Shown here piece after piece: positions 49,533-56,345 of a DNA stretch of 64,000 nt. The stretch is from positions 1 to 64,000 of the forward strand of contig NZ_JAKCFB010000025.1 of the NCBI RefSeq assembly GCF_024198235.1. The letters run 5' to 3'. Position 1 is the stretch's first letter; the number at the start of each line of letters is the position of its first letter. The notes below the pieces were generated by a model, which saw nothing but the letters and a program-made list of their open reading frames with translations, was not told the origin of the DNA and searched no databases. Source of the DNA: Myxococcus dinghuensis. GTDB taxonomy: Bacteria > Myxococcota > Myxococcia > Myxococcales > Myxococcaceae. The translations under genes and the position numbers were made by a program.

Positions 49533-50870
49533 GTGTCCAGGCTTGGTGCGTGCGTCGCCCTGGGGTTGGGGCTGTGGTGCGTGGGGAGCGTGAGCGGCGC
49601 GGCGGAGCCGGACGCGGGGGACGTGGCCGTCATGGACGACGCGCCGCCCTTCTCCGGGACGTGGCTGCGGCCGGACGGTGGCCTCGTTCGCGTGGGACGG
49701 GACGGGTCGGGCGCCTTCCTCATGGACTTCGCCTCGCGCCGGCGCTGGAGCCTGGAGTCGCGCGGTGACGGGCTCTGGGGGCTGGACGGCAGCCGCCCCC
49801 CGGCTTTCGTGCGCTGGAGTCCGGCGCCCGGCGCACCGTCGCGGCCCGTGCTCACGGGGCTGGGCGCCGCGCCGCTCGAGCTGGCGTCCCACCCGGCGCG
49901 CACCGAGGACGTCACCTTCCGACAAGGGGACGTCACCCTCTCCGGCACGCTCTGGCTGCCGCCGGGGGCGCCGCCGCGCAACGCGGTGGTGCTGCTGCAC
50001 GAGGCGGGGCTGGGCGCGCGCGAGGCGCTGGAGCCGTACCCGGCGTTCCTCGTCCACCAGGGGCTCGCGGTGCTGACGTTCGACGCGCGCGGCACCGGGC
50101 GCTCCACCGGGGATGGACGGCCGTGGGTGTCGGGCGTGCGCGAGCTGGCGGACGACGCGCTCGCGGCGGTGAAGCTGCTGCGCGCGCGGCTGACGCCCGG
50201 TGGCGGCGTGGGGTTGATGGGCTTCGGTCAGGGCGCGTGGGTGGCGGTGAACGCGGCGGCGCGCGCGCCCGGGGACGTGGGCTTCCTCGTGCTGGTGGGC
50301 GGCGGCGGCGGACCGGTGTGGAAGCAGGAGCAGCACCGCATGCGCAACGAGGGCCGCCGCCGGGGGCTCACCGGGCCGGAGCTGGTGGACCTGACGGACT
50401 TCCTCGACGGGCTCTACGACGCGCGCCTGTACGCGCCGGAGGGGGAGGCGCGCGCGTTGAAGGCGCTGTCGTTCCAGCTCCAGCGGGCCAAGCGCAAGCG
50501 CTGGTACGCGGTGACGGCGCTGCCGCCGTTCAAGGGCCTGCCCGTGGAGCGCTTCCTGGAGGTCCACCGGCAGGTGTGGCGCAACGTGCTGGCCTACGAC
50601 ACCGCGGAGGACCTGGGCCGCGTGCGGGGGCCGGTGCTGGCGCTGCTGGGCGAGCGCGACGAGGTGACGCCGGCGCATCAGGTGGCCCGGGCGCTCAACC
50701 AGGGCCTGCGCCTGCGCCCCGACGCGCCCGGGCGGGCGCTGGTGAAGGTGATTGCCGGCGCGGACCACTACCTGGCGGAGCCGTCCACCCCGGCGCGCTC
50801 CGGCGTGGAGACGGTGGCGGCGGACGCGCTCACCACCCTGTCCGCGTGGCTGCACGCGCTGGAGCGCTAG
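49533..50870 (+). CDS. Exported alpha/beta hydrolase-fold protein lacking the nucleophile Ser
   Basis: A 445-residue exported protein; GTG start at 49533 with GGGAGG 8 nt upstream. The N-terminus MSRLGACVALGLGLWCVGSVSGAA looks like a signal peptide. A beta-rich domain (about 35-125) precedes an alpha/beta-hydrolase domain with NAVVLLHEAGLGAREALEP, LTFDARGTGRSTGDGRP and ALLGERDEVTP (Asp) and GADHYLAEP (His). At the nucleophile elbow the sequence is LMGFGQGAW: where G-x-S-x-G has Ser, this protein has Gly (G232, codon ggt). If real, it is not a Ser hydrolase and may be a binding protein or use another residue. It ends directly against the convergent CAP gene. Confidence 0.82.
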   Translation: MSRLGACVALGLGLWCVGSVSGAAEPDAGDVAVMDDAPPFSGTWLRPDGGLVRVGRDGSGAFLMDFASRRRWSLESRGDGLWGLDGSRPPAFVRWSPAPGAPSRPVLTGLGAAPLELASHPARTEDVTFRQGDVTLSGTLWLPPGAPPRNAVVLLHEAGLGAREALEPYPAFLVHQGLAVLTFDARGTGRSTGDGRPWVSGVRELADDALAAVKLLRARLTPGGGVGLMGFGQGAWVAVNAAARAPGDVGFLVLVGGGGGPVWKQEQHRMRNEGRRRGLTGPELVDLTDFLDGLYDARLYAPEGEARALKALSFQLQRAKRKRWYAVTALPPFKGLPVERFLEVHRQVWRNVLAYDTAEDLGRVRGPVLALLGERDEVTPAHQVARALNQGLRLRPDAPGRALVKVIAGADHYLAEPSTPARSGVETVAADALTTLSAWLHALER

Positions 50871-51458
50871 CTAGTAGGGCTTCTGGCCCACGTAGTTGCC
50901 CGGGGGCGCGTAGTTGCAGACCCAGAACTGCCAGGTGGGGAAGCGCGCGCCGAAGGGCGAGTGGGTGGTGCACGTCTGGGTCGCGCAGCCCACGCGCTTC
51001 GTGTCGCGCCACACCACCTGCGTGTAGTGGCCGCACTGCTCGCCGTCCGCGCAGCGGTTGGTGGCGTAGTCGTAGTCCTTCGCCTCGCTGCTCCAACCCT
51101 GCACCACGCCCTGGGTGGTGAGGCTGTCCGGGGTGGCGGCGGTGATGTTCTCGCCGTGGTTGCCCCGGTCGGAGTTGTGCTCGAAGACGCACTTCGCCGC
51201 GTGGGCCCTCGCCACCGCCGCCGCCTTCGTGTCCCAGGTGAGCGGCTCCAGCGCGGGGCTGGGGGTGGGCGTCGCGCTCGCGCGCGTGGCGTTGTGGGCC
51301 TCGAGCATGTCCTGGATGAACTCGGGCGGCGTGTCTTCGTTCGTCTCGTCGTCGGAGCCACAGCCGGCGACGACGGACAACGGGGCGAGCAGCCCGAGCG
51401 CGACCAGGGAACGGAGGGAGGGGCGGGGCAGGGCGGACGTCATGGCGCGGGAGTGCAT
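50871..51458 (-). CDS. CAP-domain lipoprotein (third of tandem trio)
   Basis: A 195-residue lipoprotein (signal ending VVAGC) with a complete CAP/SCP (PR-1) domain: MLEAHNATRASATPTPSPAL, CGHYTQVVWRDT (signature 1), VGCATQTC and FWVCNYAPPGNYVG (signature 2), with paired cysteines. CAP proteins occur in many secreted bacterial proteins; known roles include ligand or lipid binding and adhesion. Its DNA is very similar to the neighbouring gene at 51469, in long stretches almost identical, so the pair arose by recent duplication. An in-frame ATG at 51443 is an alternative start. The stop codon abuts the stop of the convergent hydrolase-like gene. Confidence 0.87.
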   Translation of the reverse strand: MHSRAMTSALPRPSLRSLVALGLLAPLSVVAGCGSDDETNEDTPPEFIQDMLEAHNATRASATPTPSPALEPLTWDTKAAAVARAHAAKCVFEHNSDRGNHGENITAATPDSLTTQGVVQGWSSEAKDYDYATNRCADGEQCGHYTQVVWRDTKRVGCATQTCTTHSPFGARFPTWQFWVCNYAPPGNYVGQKPY

Positions 51459-51468
51459 CGTTGCTCGT

Positions 51469-52254
51469 TCAGTAGGGCTTCTGGCCCACGTAGTTGCCCG
51501 GGGGTGCGTAGTTGCAGACCCAGAACTGCCAGGTGGGGAAGCGCGAGCCGAAGGGCGAGTTGACGGTGCACGTCTGCGTCGCGCAGCCCAGCCGCTTCGT
51601 GTTGCGCCACACCACCTGCGTGTAGTGGCCGCACTGCTTGTCCTTGGCGCACGTGTTGGCGGCGTAGTCGTAGTCCGCCACCTCGTCGCTCCAGCCCTGC
51701 ACGACGCCGCGCGTGTCGGCGGCGCCCGGCGTCGCCGCGTAGATGTTCTCGCCGAGGTTGCCCCGGTTGCCGTTGTGCTCGAAGACGCACTTCGCCGCGT
51801 GGGCCTGGGCCACGGCCTCCGCGGAGGTGTCCCAGGTGAGGGGCTCCAACGCCGGGCTGGGCGTGGGCTTCGCGCTCGCGCGCGTGGCGTTGTGCCCCGC
51901 GAGCATGTCCAGGGCGAACTGCGACAGCGTGCCCGAGTCCGGCGTGCCCGAGTCCGACGTCCCGCTGCCCGAATCCGGCGTGCCCGAGTCCGACGTCCCG
52001 CTGCCCGAATCCGGCGTGCCCGAGTCCGTCGAGCCCGAGCCCGAGTCCGGGGTCCCACTGCCCGAATCCGGAGTCCCGGTGCCCGAGTCGGACCCGCCCG
52101 CGTCCGGGGTCCCCGAGTCGGACGTGCCCGAGTCGGACGCGTCGGGAGCGCCGCCATCGGGCGGGTTGTCGTCGTCATCCGAGCCGCAGCTGGTGGCGAG
52201 CCAGGGGACGAGGAGACCGATGGCGAGCAGGTGTCGGATGGAAGGGCGGGACAT
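51469..52254 (-). CDS. CAP-domain lipoprotein with Ser/Gly/Asp/Pro repeat linker (second of trio)
   Basis: A 261-residue lipoprotein (signal ending ATSC) with ATG at 52254. An acidic Ser/Gly/Asp/Thr/Pro linker of about 75 residues (repeats such as TPDSGSGTSDSG) holds the CAP domain away from the membrane. The CAP domain carries MLAGHNATRASAKPTPSPAL, CGHYTQVVWRNT, CATQTC and FWVCNYAPPGNYVG. The DNA of its CAP domain closely matches the gene downstream, but the linker is absent there. A surface-exposed role (adhesion, lipid binding or contact with prey) is plausible. Confidence 0.87.
   Translation of the reverse strand: MSRPSIRHLLAIGLLVPWLATSCGSDDDDNPPDGGAPDASDSGTSDSGTPDAGGSDSGTGTPDSGSGTPDSGSGSTDSGTPDSGSGTSDSGTPDSGSGTSDSGTPDSGTLSQFALDMLAGHNATRASAKPTPSPALEPLTWDTSAEAVAQAHAAKCVFEHNGNRGNLGENIYAATPGAADTRGVVQGWSDEVADYDYAANTCAKDKQCGHYTQVVWRNTKRLGCATQTCTVNSPFGSRFPTWQFWVCNYAPPGNYVGQKPY
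51932..52090 (-). repeat. 36-bp-type repeats encoding Ser/Gly/Asp/Pro linker
   Basis: At least three near-identical 36-bp units, then degenerate ones, encode TPDSGTSDSGSG-like repeats in the CAP lipoprotein. Low-complexity DNA of this kind is prone to length variation between strains. Confidence 0.75.
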
Positions 52255-52340
52255 GGCGCGATTATGCCGCCGCGCGTCCCTCCTGGAAGTGGCACGCACG
52301 CGCGCCGCGCCCCGCGCGGGGCCTTGGCGCGTCTTCCGGC

Positions 52341-53000
52341 TCAGTACGGCCGCTGTCCGACGAAATTTCCGGGCGGTGTGTAGTTGCAGACCCAGAATTG
52401 CCAGACGGGGAACTCGTCGCCGAACGGTGAGTTCTTCTTGCACGTCACGGCGGCGCAGCCGACGGCCGTGGTGTTGCGCCAGACGACCTGCGTGTAGTGC
52501 CCGCACACCTTGCCCTTCTTGCAGGTGTTGCGCGCGAAGTCGTAGTCGGCGGACTCGTCCGCCCAGCTCTTCACCACCTGCGCGGTGCTCCACATGTCCG
52601 GCGTGGCGGCGGCCAGGTTCTCGCCGAAGTCACCGCGGTTGGGGTTGTGCTCGAACTGGCACTCCTTCGCCCAGGAGGCGGCCTTGCGGGCGGCGTCGGC
52701 GGACCAGCCCATCACCGGCAGCGCGGGCTTGGGCGCGGGCTGGGCCCGGGCGCGGGCCTCGTTGTGCGCGTCCACCATGTCGTGCGCGAAGTCGCGGCCA
52801 GCGGACTGCGGGGGGCGCGACTCCTGCTGCGCGGTCCGGGCCTGCGGCTTCTCGCGCGCCACGACCGGCGCCTTGGTTCGCGCGGGCTGCGGGGCCGGCG
52901 TCGTCCTGCGCGCGCTCGTCTTCTTCGCCGGGATGCAGGCGAGCAGGAGTGCGAGCAGGACGAGGGGGAGCCGGTGGAGCGTGCCGCGGAACAGACCCAT
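52341..53000 (-). CDS. CAP-domain lipoprotein with basic linker (first of trio)
   Basis: A 219-residue lipoprotein from the ATG at 53000 (MGLFRGTLHRLPLVLLALLLAC); a longer reading to 53036 is possible. A basic, Thr/Ala/Pro-rich linker (about 25-65) precedes the CAP domain: VDAHNEARARAQPAPKPALP, CGHYTQVVWRNT, FWVCNYTPPGNFVG. It is the most diverged of the three. It lies 48 bp downstream of the DUF1552 gene and 86 bp before the next CAP gene, all on one strand, so a five-gene transcript with the DUF1592/DUF1552 pair is possible. The gap downstream contains a GC-rich hairpin (GCCCCGCGCGGGGC). Confidence 0.85.
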   Translation of the reverse strand: MGLFRGTLHRLPLVLLALLLACIPAKKTSARRTTPAPQPARTKAPVVAREKPQARTAQQESRPPQSAGRDFAHDMVDAHNEARARAQPAPKPALPVMGWSADAARKAASWAKECQFEHNPNRGDFGENLAAATPDMWSTAQVVKSWADESADYDFARNTCKKGKVCGHYTQVVWRNTTAVGCAAVTCKKNSPFGDEFPVWQFWVCNYTPPGNFVGQRPY

Positions 53001-53048
53001 GCCCGCGATGATGCGCCACAACGTCCCCCCGTGCATCGAGGTCCGGAG

Positions 53049-54395
53049 CTACCCCCCGAGCCCCGGCAGCTCACCCGTGCTGTCCGTACCGAAGCTGTTG
53101 ACGCCGGGAACGCCCAGCGCCCGGAGCATGGAGACGTAGAGGTTGGCGATGGGCATCCCGGGCACGCTCAGGTGCCGCCCGGGCGCGACGGCGCCCCCGC
53201 ATCGACCGGAGAGCAGGACGGGCAGGTTCTTGTGGTGGTGCGCGTTGCCGTCGGCGACCTCGGAGGAGAAGAGGACGAGGGCGTTGTCGAGCAGCGGTGC
53301 CCCGGTGCCCTCCCGCGTGTCCTTCAGTCGCCGCACGAGGTAGGCGTATTGCTCCACCTCCCACCGGTCGATGATGGCGAGGGCGTCGTAGTTGGACTGG
53401 ACGAACTGGTGGTGCGAGTACGCGTGGTGCCCGCCGCTCAAGCCGAGGAAGTTGTAGACCTTGTTGGCGCGCGCGTTGGCGAGCATGAAGGTCGCGACGC
53501 GGGACAGGTCGCATTGGAAGGCGAGGACGATGAGGTCCATCATCGCCTTCGTGCGCGCGCGCGGGTCCTCGTCGTCGGTGGGAGCCGTCTGGAGGCCACA
53601 GGCGGGGCCGGCGTCGCCCAACGCCTCCACCTGCTTCTCCAGGTCCCGCACGCTGGTGAAGTACTCGTCCAGCTTGCGGCGGTCCGCCGCGCCCAGTTGG
53701 TGCTGGAGCCGGGTGGCGTCGTCGCGCACGGAGTCGATGAGGCTCTGGCCGTAGGCGCGCCGCCTGGCGGCCTCCGCCTGGCTGAGTCCTCCCGGGGGCC
53801 CGGAGAAGAGGCGGTCGAACACGGCTCGGGGCTTCGTCTCCTTGGCCATGGGCGAGGTGGGGCCGGCCCACGAGATGTTGTTGGCGTAGGGGCAGGCATA
53901 GCCGGAGTCGCAGTTGCCGATGCCGCGCCCCGCGTCGTTGCCCAGCTCCAGGGAGGCGAAGCGCGTGGCCCGCTGCTGGGACAGGTGGTTGGCCAGGACC
54001 TGGTCCATGGAGATGCCGGCGTGGAAGTTGGTGCCCTCCGTCTTGTAGGCCTTCGTGCAGGAGAGGAAGGCGGCGGTGCCCGCGGCGTGGTGGCCGTCGC
54101 CGTCCGGCCTGCCCGGCTCGTTGGCGAGCCCGCTGATGACGAGCACGTCCTGCTTCACCGGCGCCAGCGACTGGAGCGTGGGGGTCAGCTCCCAGTTCGG
54201 CCCCGTGACGGTGGGGAGGAACTTCTGCATGTGGATGCCATTGGGCGCGTAGAAGACGGCCAGCCGCCGGGCGGACGGCGCGGCCTCCGCGGCGCGGACG
54301 GCAGCCGGCAGCATGCGCTCCAGCAGGGGCAGCGCCATCAGCGCTCCCGCGCCCCGGAGCAGGGTCCTTCGAGAGATGGGGTGCTTGAACTTCAT
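53049..54395 (-). CDS. DUF1552 protein, Tat-exported
   Basis: A 448-residue protein with a twin-arginine signal (SRRTLLRGAGALMALPLLE), so it is exported folded, possibly with a cofactor. Family features are RRLAVFYAPNGIHMQKFLP, DVLVISGLANEPGRPDGDG, HAAGTAAFLSC, FHAGISMDQVLA and KNLPVLLSGRCGG. DUF1552 proteins are typically found with DUF1592-type cytochrome-like proteins, as here: the start overlaps the upstream gene by 4 bp (ATGA). Related to the alkaline-phosphatase/sulfatase-like DUF1501 group, but no enzyme activity is established. Confidence 0.88.
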   Translation of the reverse strand: MKFKHPISRRTLLRGAGALMALPLLERMLPAAVRAAEAAPSARRLAVFYAPNGIHMQKFLPTVTGPNWELTPTLQSLAPVKQDVLVISGLANEPGRPDGDGHHAAGTAAFLSCTKAYKTEGTNFHAGISMDQVLANHLSQQRATRFASLELGNDAGRGIGNCDSGYACPYANNISWAGPTSPMAKETKPRAVFDRLFSGPPGGLSQAEAARRRAYGQSLIDSVRDDATRLQHQLGAADRRKLDEYFTSVRDLEKQVEALGDAGPACGLQTAPTDDEDPRARTKAMMDLIVLAFQCDLSRVATFMLANARANKVYNFLGLSGGHHAYSHHQFVQSNYDALAIIDRWEVEQYAYLVRRLKDTREGTGAPLLDNALVLFSSEVADGNAHHHKNLPVLLSGRCGGAVAPGRHLSVPGMPIANLYVSMLRALGVPGVNSFGTDSTGELPGLGG

Positions 54396-56080
54396 GGCGT
54401 CTGGGCCTCCTTGCCGCCGCGGCGCGAGGTGAAGGAGTCGCTGAGGGCGATGCTGACGAGGTAGTCGCTGAGCCGGCCTCCGCTGGCCTCGGCGGCGGCG
54501 GCGACCTCGCTGACCGCGCACTGCTCCTCCTCGGACAGGCCGCGTCCGAGCGCGTAGGTCATGAGGTGCTCGGCGAGGCAGGTGGGCAGCTTCGGGTCGT
54601 CCTTGACGAAGCGTCGCATCGCCTCGACGCCCGCGAGCACGGTGCCGTCGGGCAGGTCCCCGTTGGAGTCCACGGGCGCGCCGCTGACCTCCCGCAGGCG
54701 CCAGCGGCCGATGGGGTCGTAGTTCTCCATCGCCAGGCCCAGCGGGTCCATGAGCATGTGGCAGCCCTTGCACTGGGGCTGGGTGCGGTGCAGCGCCATG
54801 CGCTCCTTCATCGTCATGTCGGGGCTCACCGCCGGCGGCAGGTTCTCCACGTTGGGTGGTGGGGGCGGTGGTCCCGAGCAGAGCAATTGCTCCAGCACCC
54901 AGACGCCGCGCTGCACCGGCGAGGTGCGGTCGGGGTTGGACGTGACGGTGAGCAGCGAGCCATGGCCGAGCACCCCCCGGCGCTCCGGATACGCGGTGAG
55001 GTCCACGCGTTGGAAGGCGTCGCCGCTGCCCGGGCGCGGCAGGCCGTAGTGCGCGGCGAGCGGGTCGTTCAGGTACGTGAAGGAGGCGTCGAGCAGGTCC
55101 CGGAGCTTGTGGTCGCCGGTGATGAACTCCTGGAAGACGAGCTCCGTCTCCTGGCGCATGGCGTGGCGCAGGGGCTCGTTGAAGGCGCCGTAGAGCGTGT
55201 GGTCGGGCTCGGCGGTGTCGAGCGCGCGGGTGAAGAGCCACTGGCCGGCGAAGTTGGACACCAGGGCCTGGGCCTTCGGGTCCGCGAGCATGCGACGGAC
55301 CTGGGCCTCCACCTCCTGGGGGGTGCCCAGCTTGTCCCGCTCGGCGGCCTGGAAGAGGGCCTCGTCCGGCATGCTGCTCCACAGGAAGTACGAGAGGCGG
55401 GTGGCCAGCTCGTGCGGATCGAGCCGGTGGGGCGTGGTGGAGGCCGGCTGGGCGTCCTTCTCCACGCGGAAGAGGAAGTGCGGGGAGATGAGCACCGCGC
55501 GCAAGGCGAGCTTCACGCCGACCTCGGGTGGGTCTCCGAGTTGCTTCACCACCGCGAGGGGCCGCAGGAGCCGGTCCACCTCCTCCGTGGTGACGGGGCG
55601 GCGCCAGGCGCGGCGCGCGAAGCGCCCGAGGATTTCGCGGGCGCAGGGCTCGGGGTTCGCGGCGTCGACCGCACAGGTGCGCAGCGCGGCGCCGGGGCGG
55701 ACCCAGGCGGCCTCCACCAATTTCTCGGCGGCGGCGGCGTACTTCTCCATCAGCAGGGGCGACAGGCTGAGCACGTCGGCGATGTTGTCGAAGCCGTAGC
55801 CGTGGTCATCCGTGGGGAAGTCACGCGCGGGATGGCTGGTGTCACCCAGCAGGTCGCGGACGGTGGCGTCGTATTCGGCGCGGTTGAGCCGGTGCAGGAC
55901 GACGGTGCCGGGGTCTCCCGAGGTGTTCCAGCACGACGTACTGGTGGGCTCCGGCTCCGGCACGTCCGTGCGGACCCGGGCCTGGGGGGGAGCGTCCCCC
56001 TTGCATGCGGAGAGCAGGAGGACGCAGCCGGCCGTCGCGAGCCGGCGTCCGATATCTGGAGTTTTCGACCTGGAGGTCAC
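54392..56080 (-). CDS. DUF1587/1592/1588/1585 cytochrome-like lipoprotein
   Basis: A 562-residue lipoprotein from GTG at 56080 (G-rich upstream site), signal ending LLLSAC. Modules in order: VVLHRLNRAEYDATVRDLLG (DUF1587), then GRFARRAWRRPVTTEEVDRL (DUF1595), LDPHELATRLSYFLWSSMPD (DUF1592), GVLGHGSLLTVTSNPDRTSP and CKGCHMLMDPLGLAMENYD (DUF1588, with one c-type CxxCH) and LAEHLMTYALGRGLS (DUF1585). These chains are common in planctomycetes and myxobacteria, always next to a DUF1552 or DUF1501 partner. A role in polymer breakdown or electron transfer has been proposed, without proof. Expressed with DUF1552 by a 4-bp overlap. Confidence 0.88.
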   Translation of the reverse strand: MTSRSKTPDIGRRLATAGCVLLLSACKGDAPPQARVRTDVPEPEPTSTSCWNTSGDPGTVVLHRLNRAEYDATVRDLLGDTSHPARDFPTDDHGYGFDNIADVLSLSPLLMEKYAAAAEKLVEAAWVRPGAALRTCAVDAANPEPCAREILGRFARRAWRRPVTTEEVDRLLRPLAVVKQLGDPPEVGVKLALRAVLISPHFLFRVEKDAQPASTTPHRLDPHELATRLSYFLWSSMPDEALFQAAERDKLGTPQEVEAQVRRMLADPKAQALVSNFAGQWLFTRALDTAEPDHTLYGAFNEPLRHAMRQETELVFQEFITGDHKLRDLLDASFTYLNDPLAAHYGLPRPGSGDAFQRVDLTAYPERRGVLGHGSLLTVTSNPDRTSPVQRGVWVLEQLLCSGPPPPPPNVENLPPAVSPDMTMKERMALHRTQPQCKGCHMLMDPLGLAMENYDPIGRWRLREVSGAPVDSNGDLPDGTVLAGVEAMRRFVKDDPKLPTCLAEHLMTYALGRGLSEEEQCAVSEVAAAAEASGGRLSDYLVSIALSDSFTSRRGGKEAQTP

Positions 56081-56345
56081 GTCGCCTGCCCCCTTTGTCC
56101 GGACCCGTGTGGCGCTCGGTCCGTGCGCGGGACGAAGCAAGACGCTCTCCAACGGAGAGGCGCCCGCTAGTGGACGCGGGGGACTGCCATGGGGGCGAGC
56201 GGTGTCGGACGCGCGACGTCACGTCACGGTCGCGCGGGTGTGACGAGGTGGCCCGACCGGGTCGGGGTGGGAACCGCGGGGACGTGGGTGGGGCGATGTG
56301 GAGAGCATGGAAGCGGCCTCGGGGCTCCGCTAGAGGAGAGGGGTG

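Noticed and set aside
52311..52324. GCCCCGCGCGGGGC hairpin between CAP genes
   Set aside because: Short GC palindrome without a T-run; could be an mRNA end structure but is too common in this GC-rich DNA to call.
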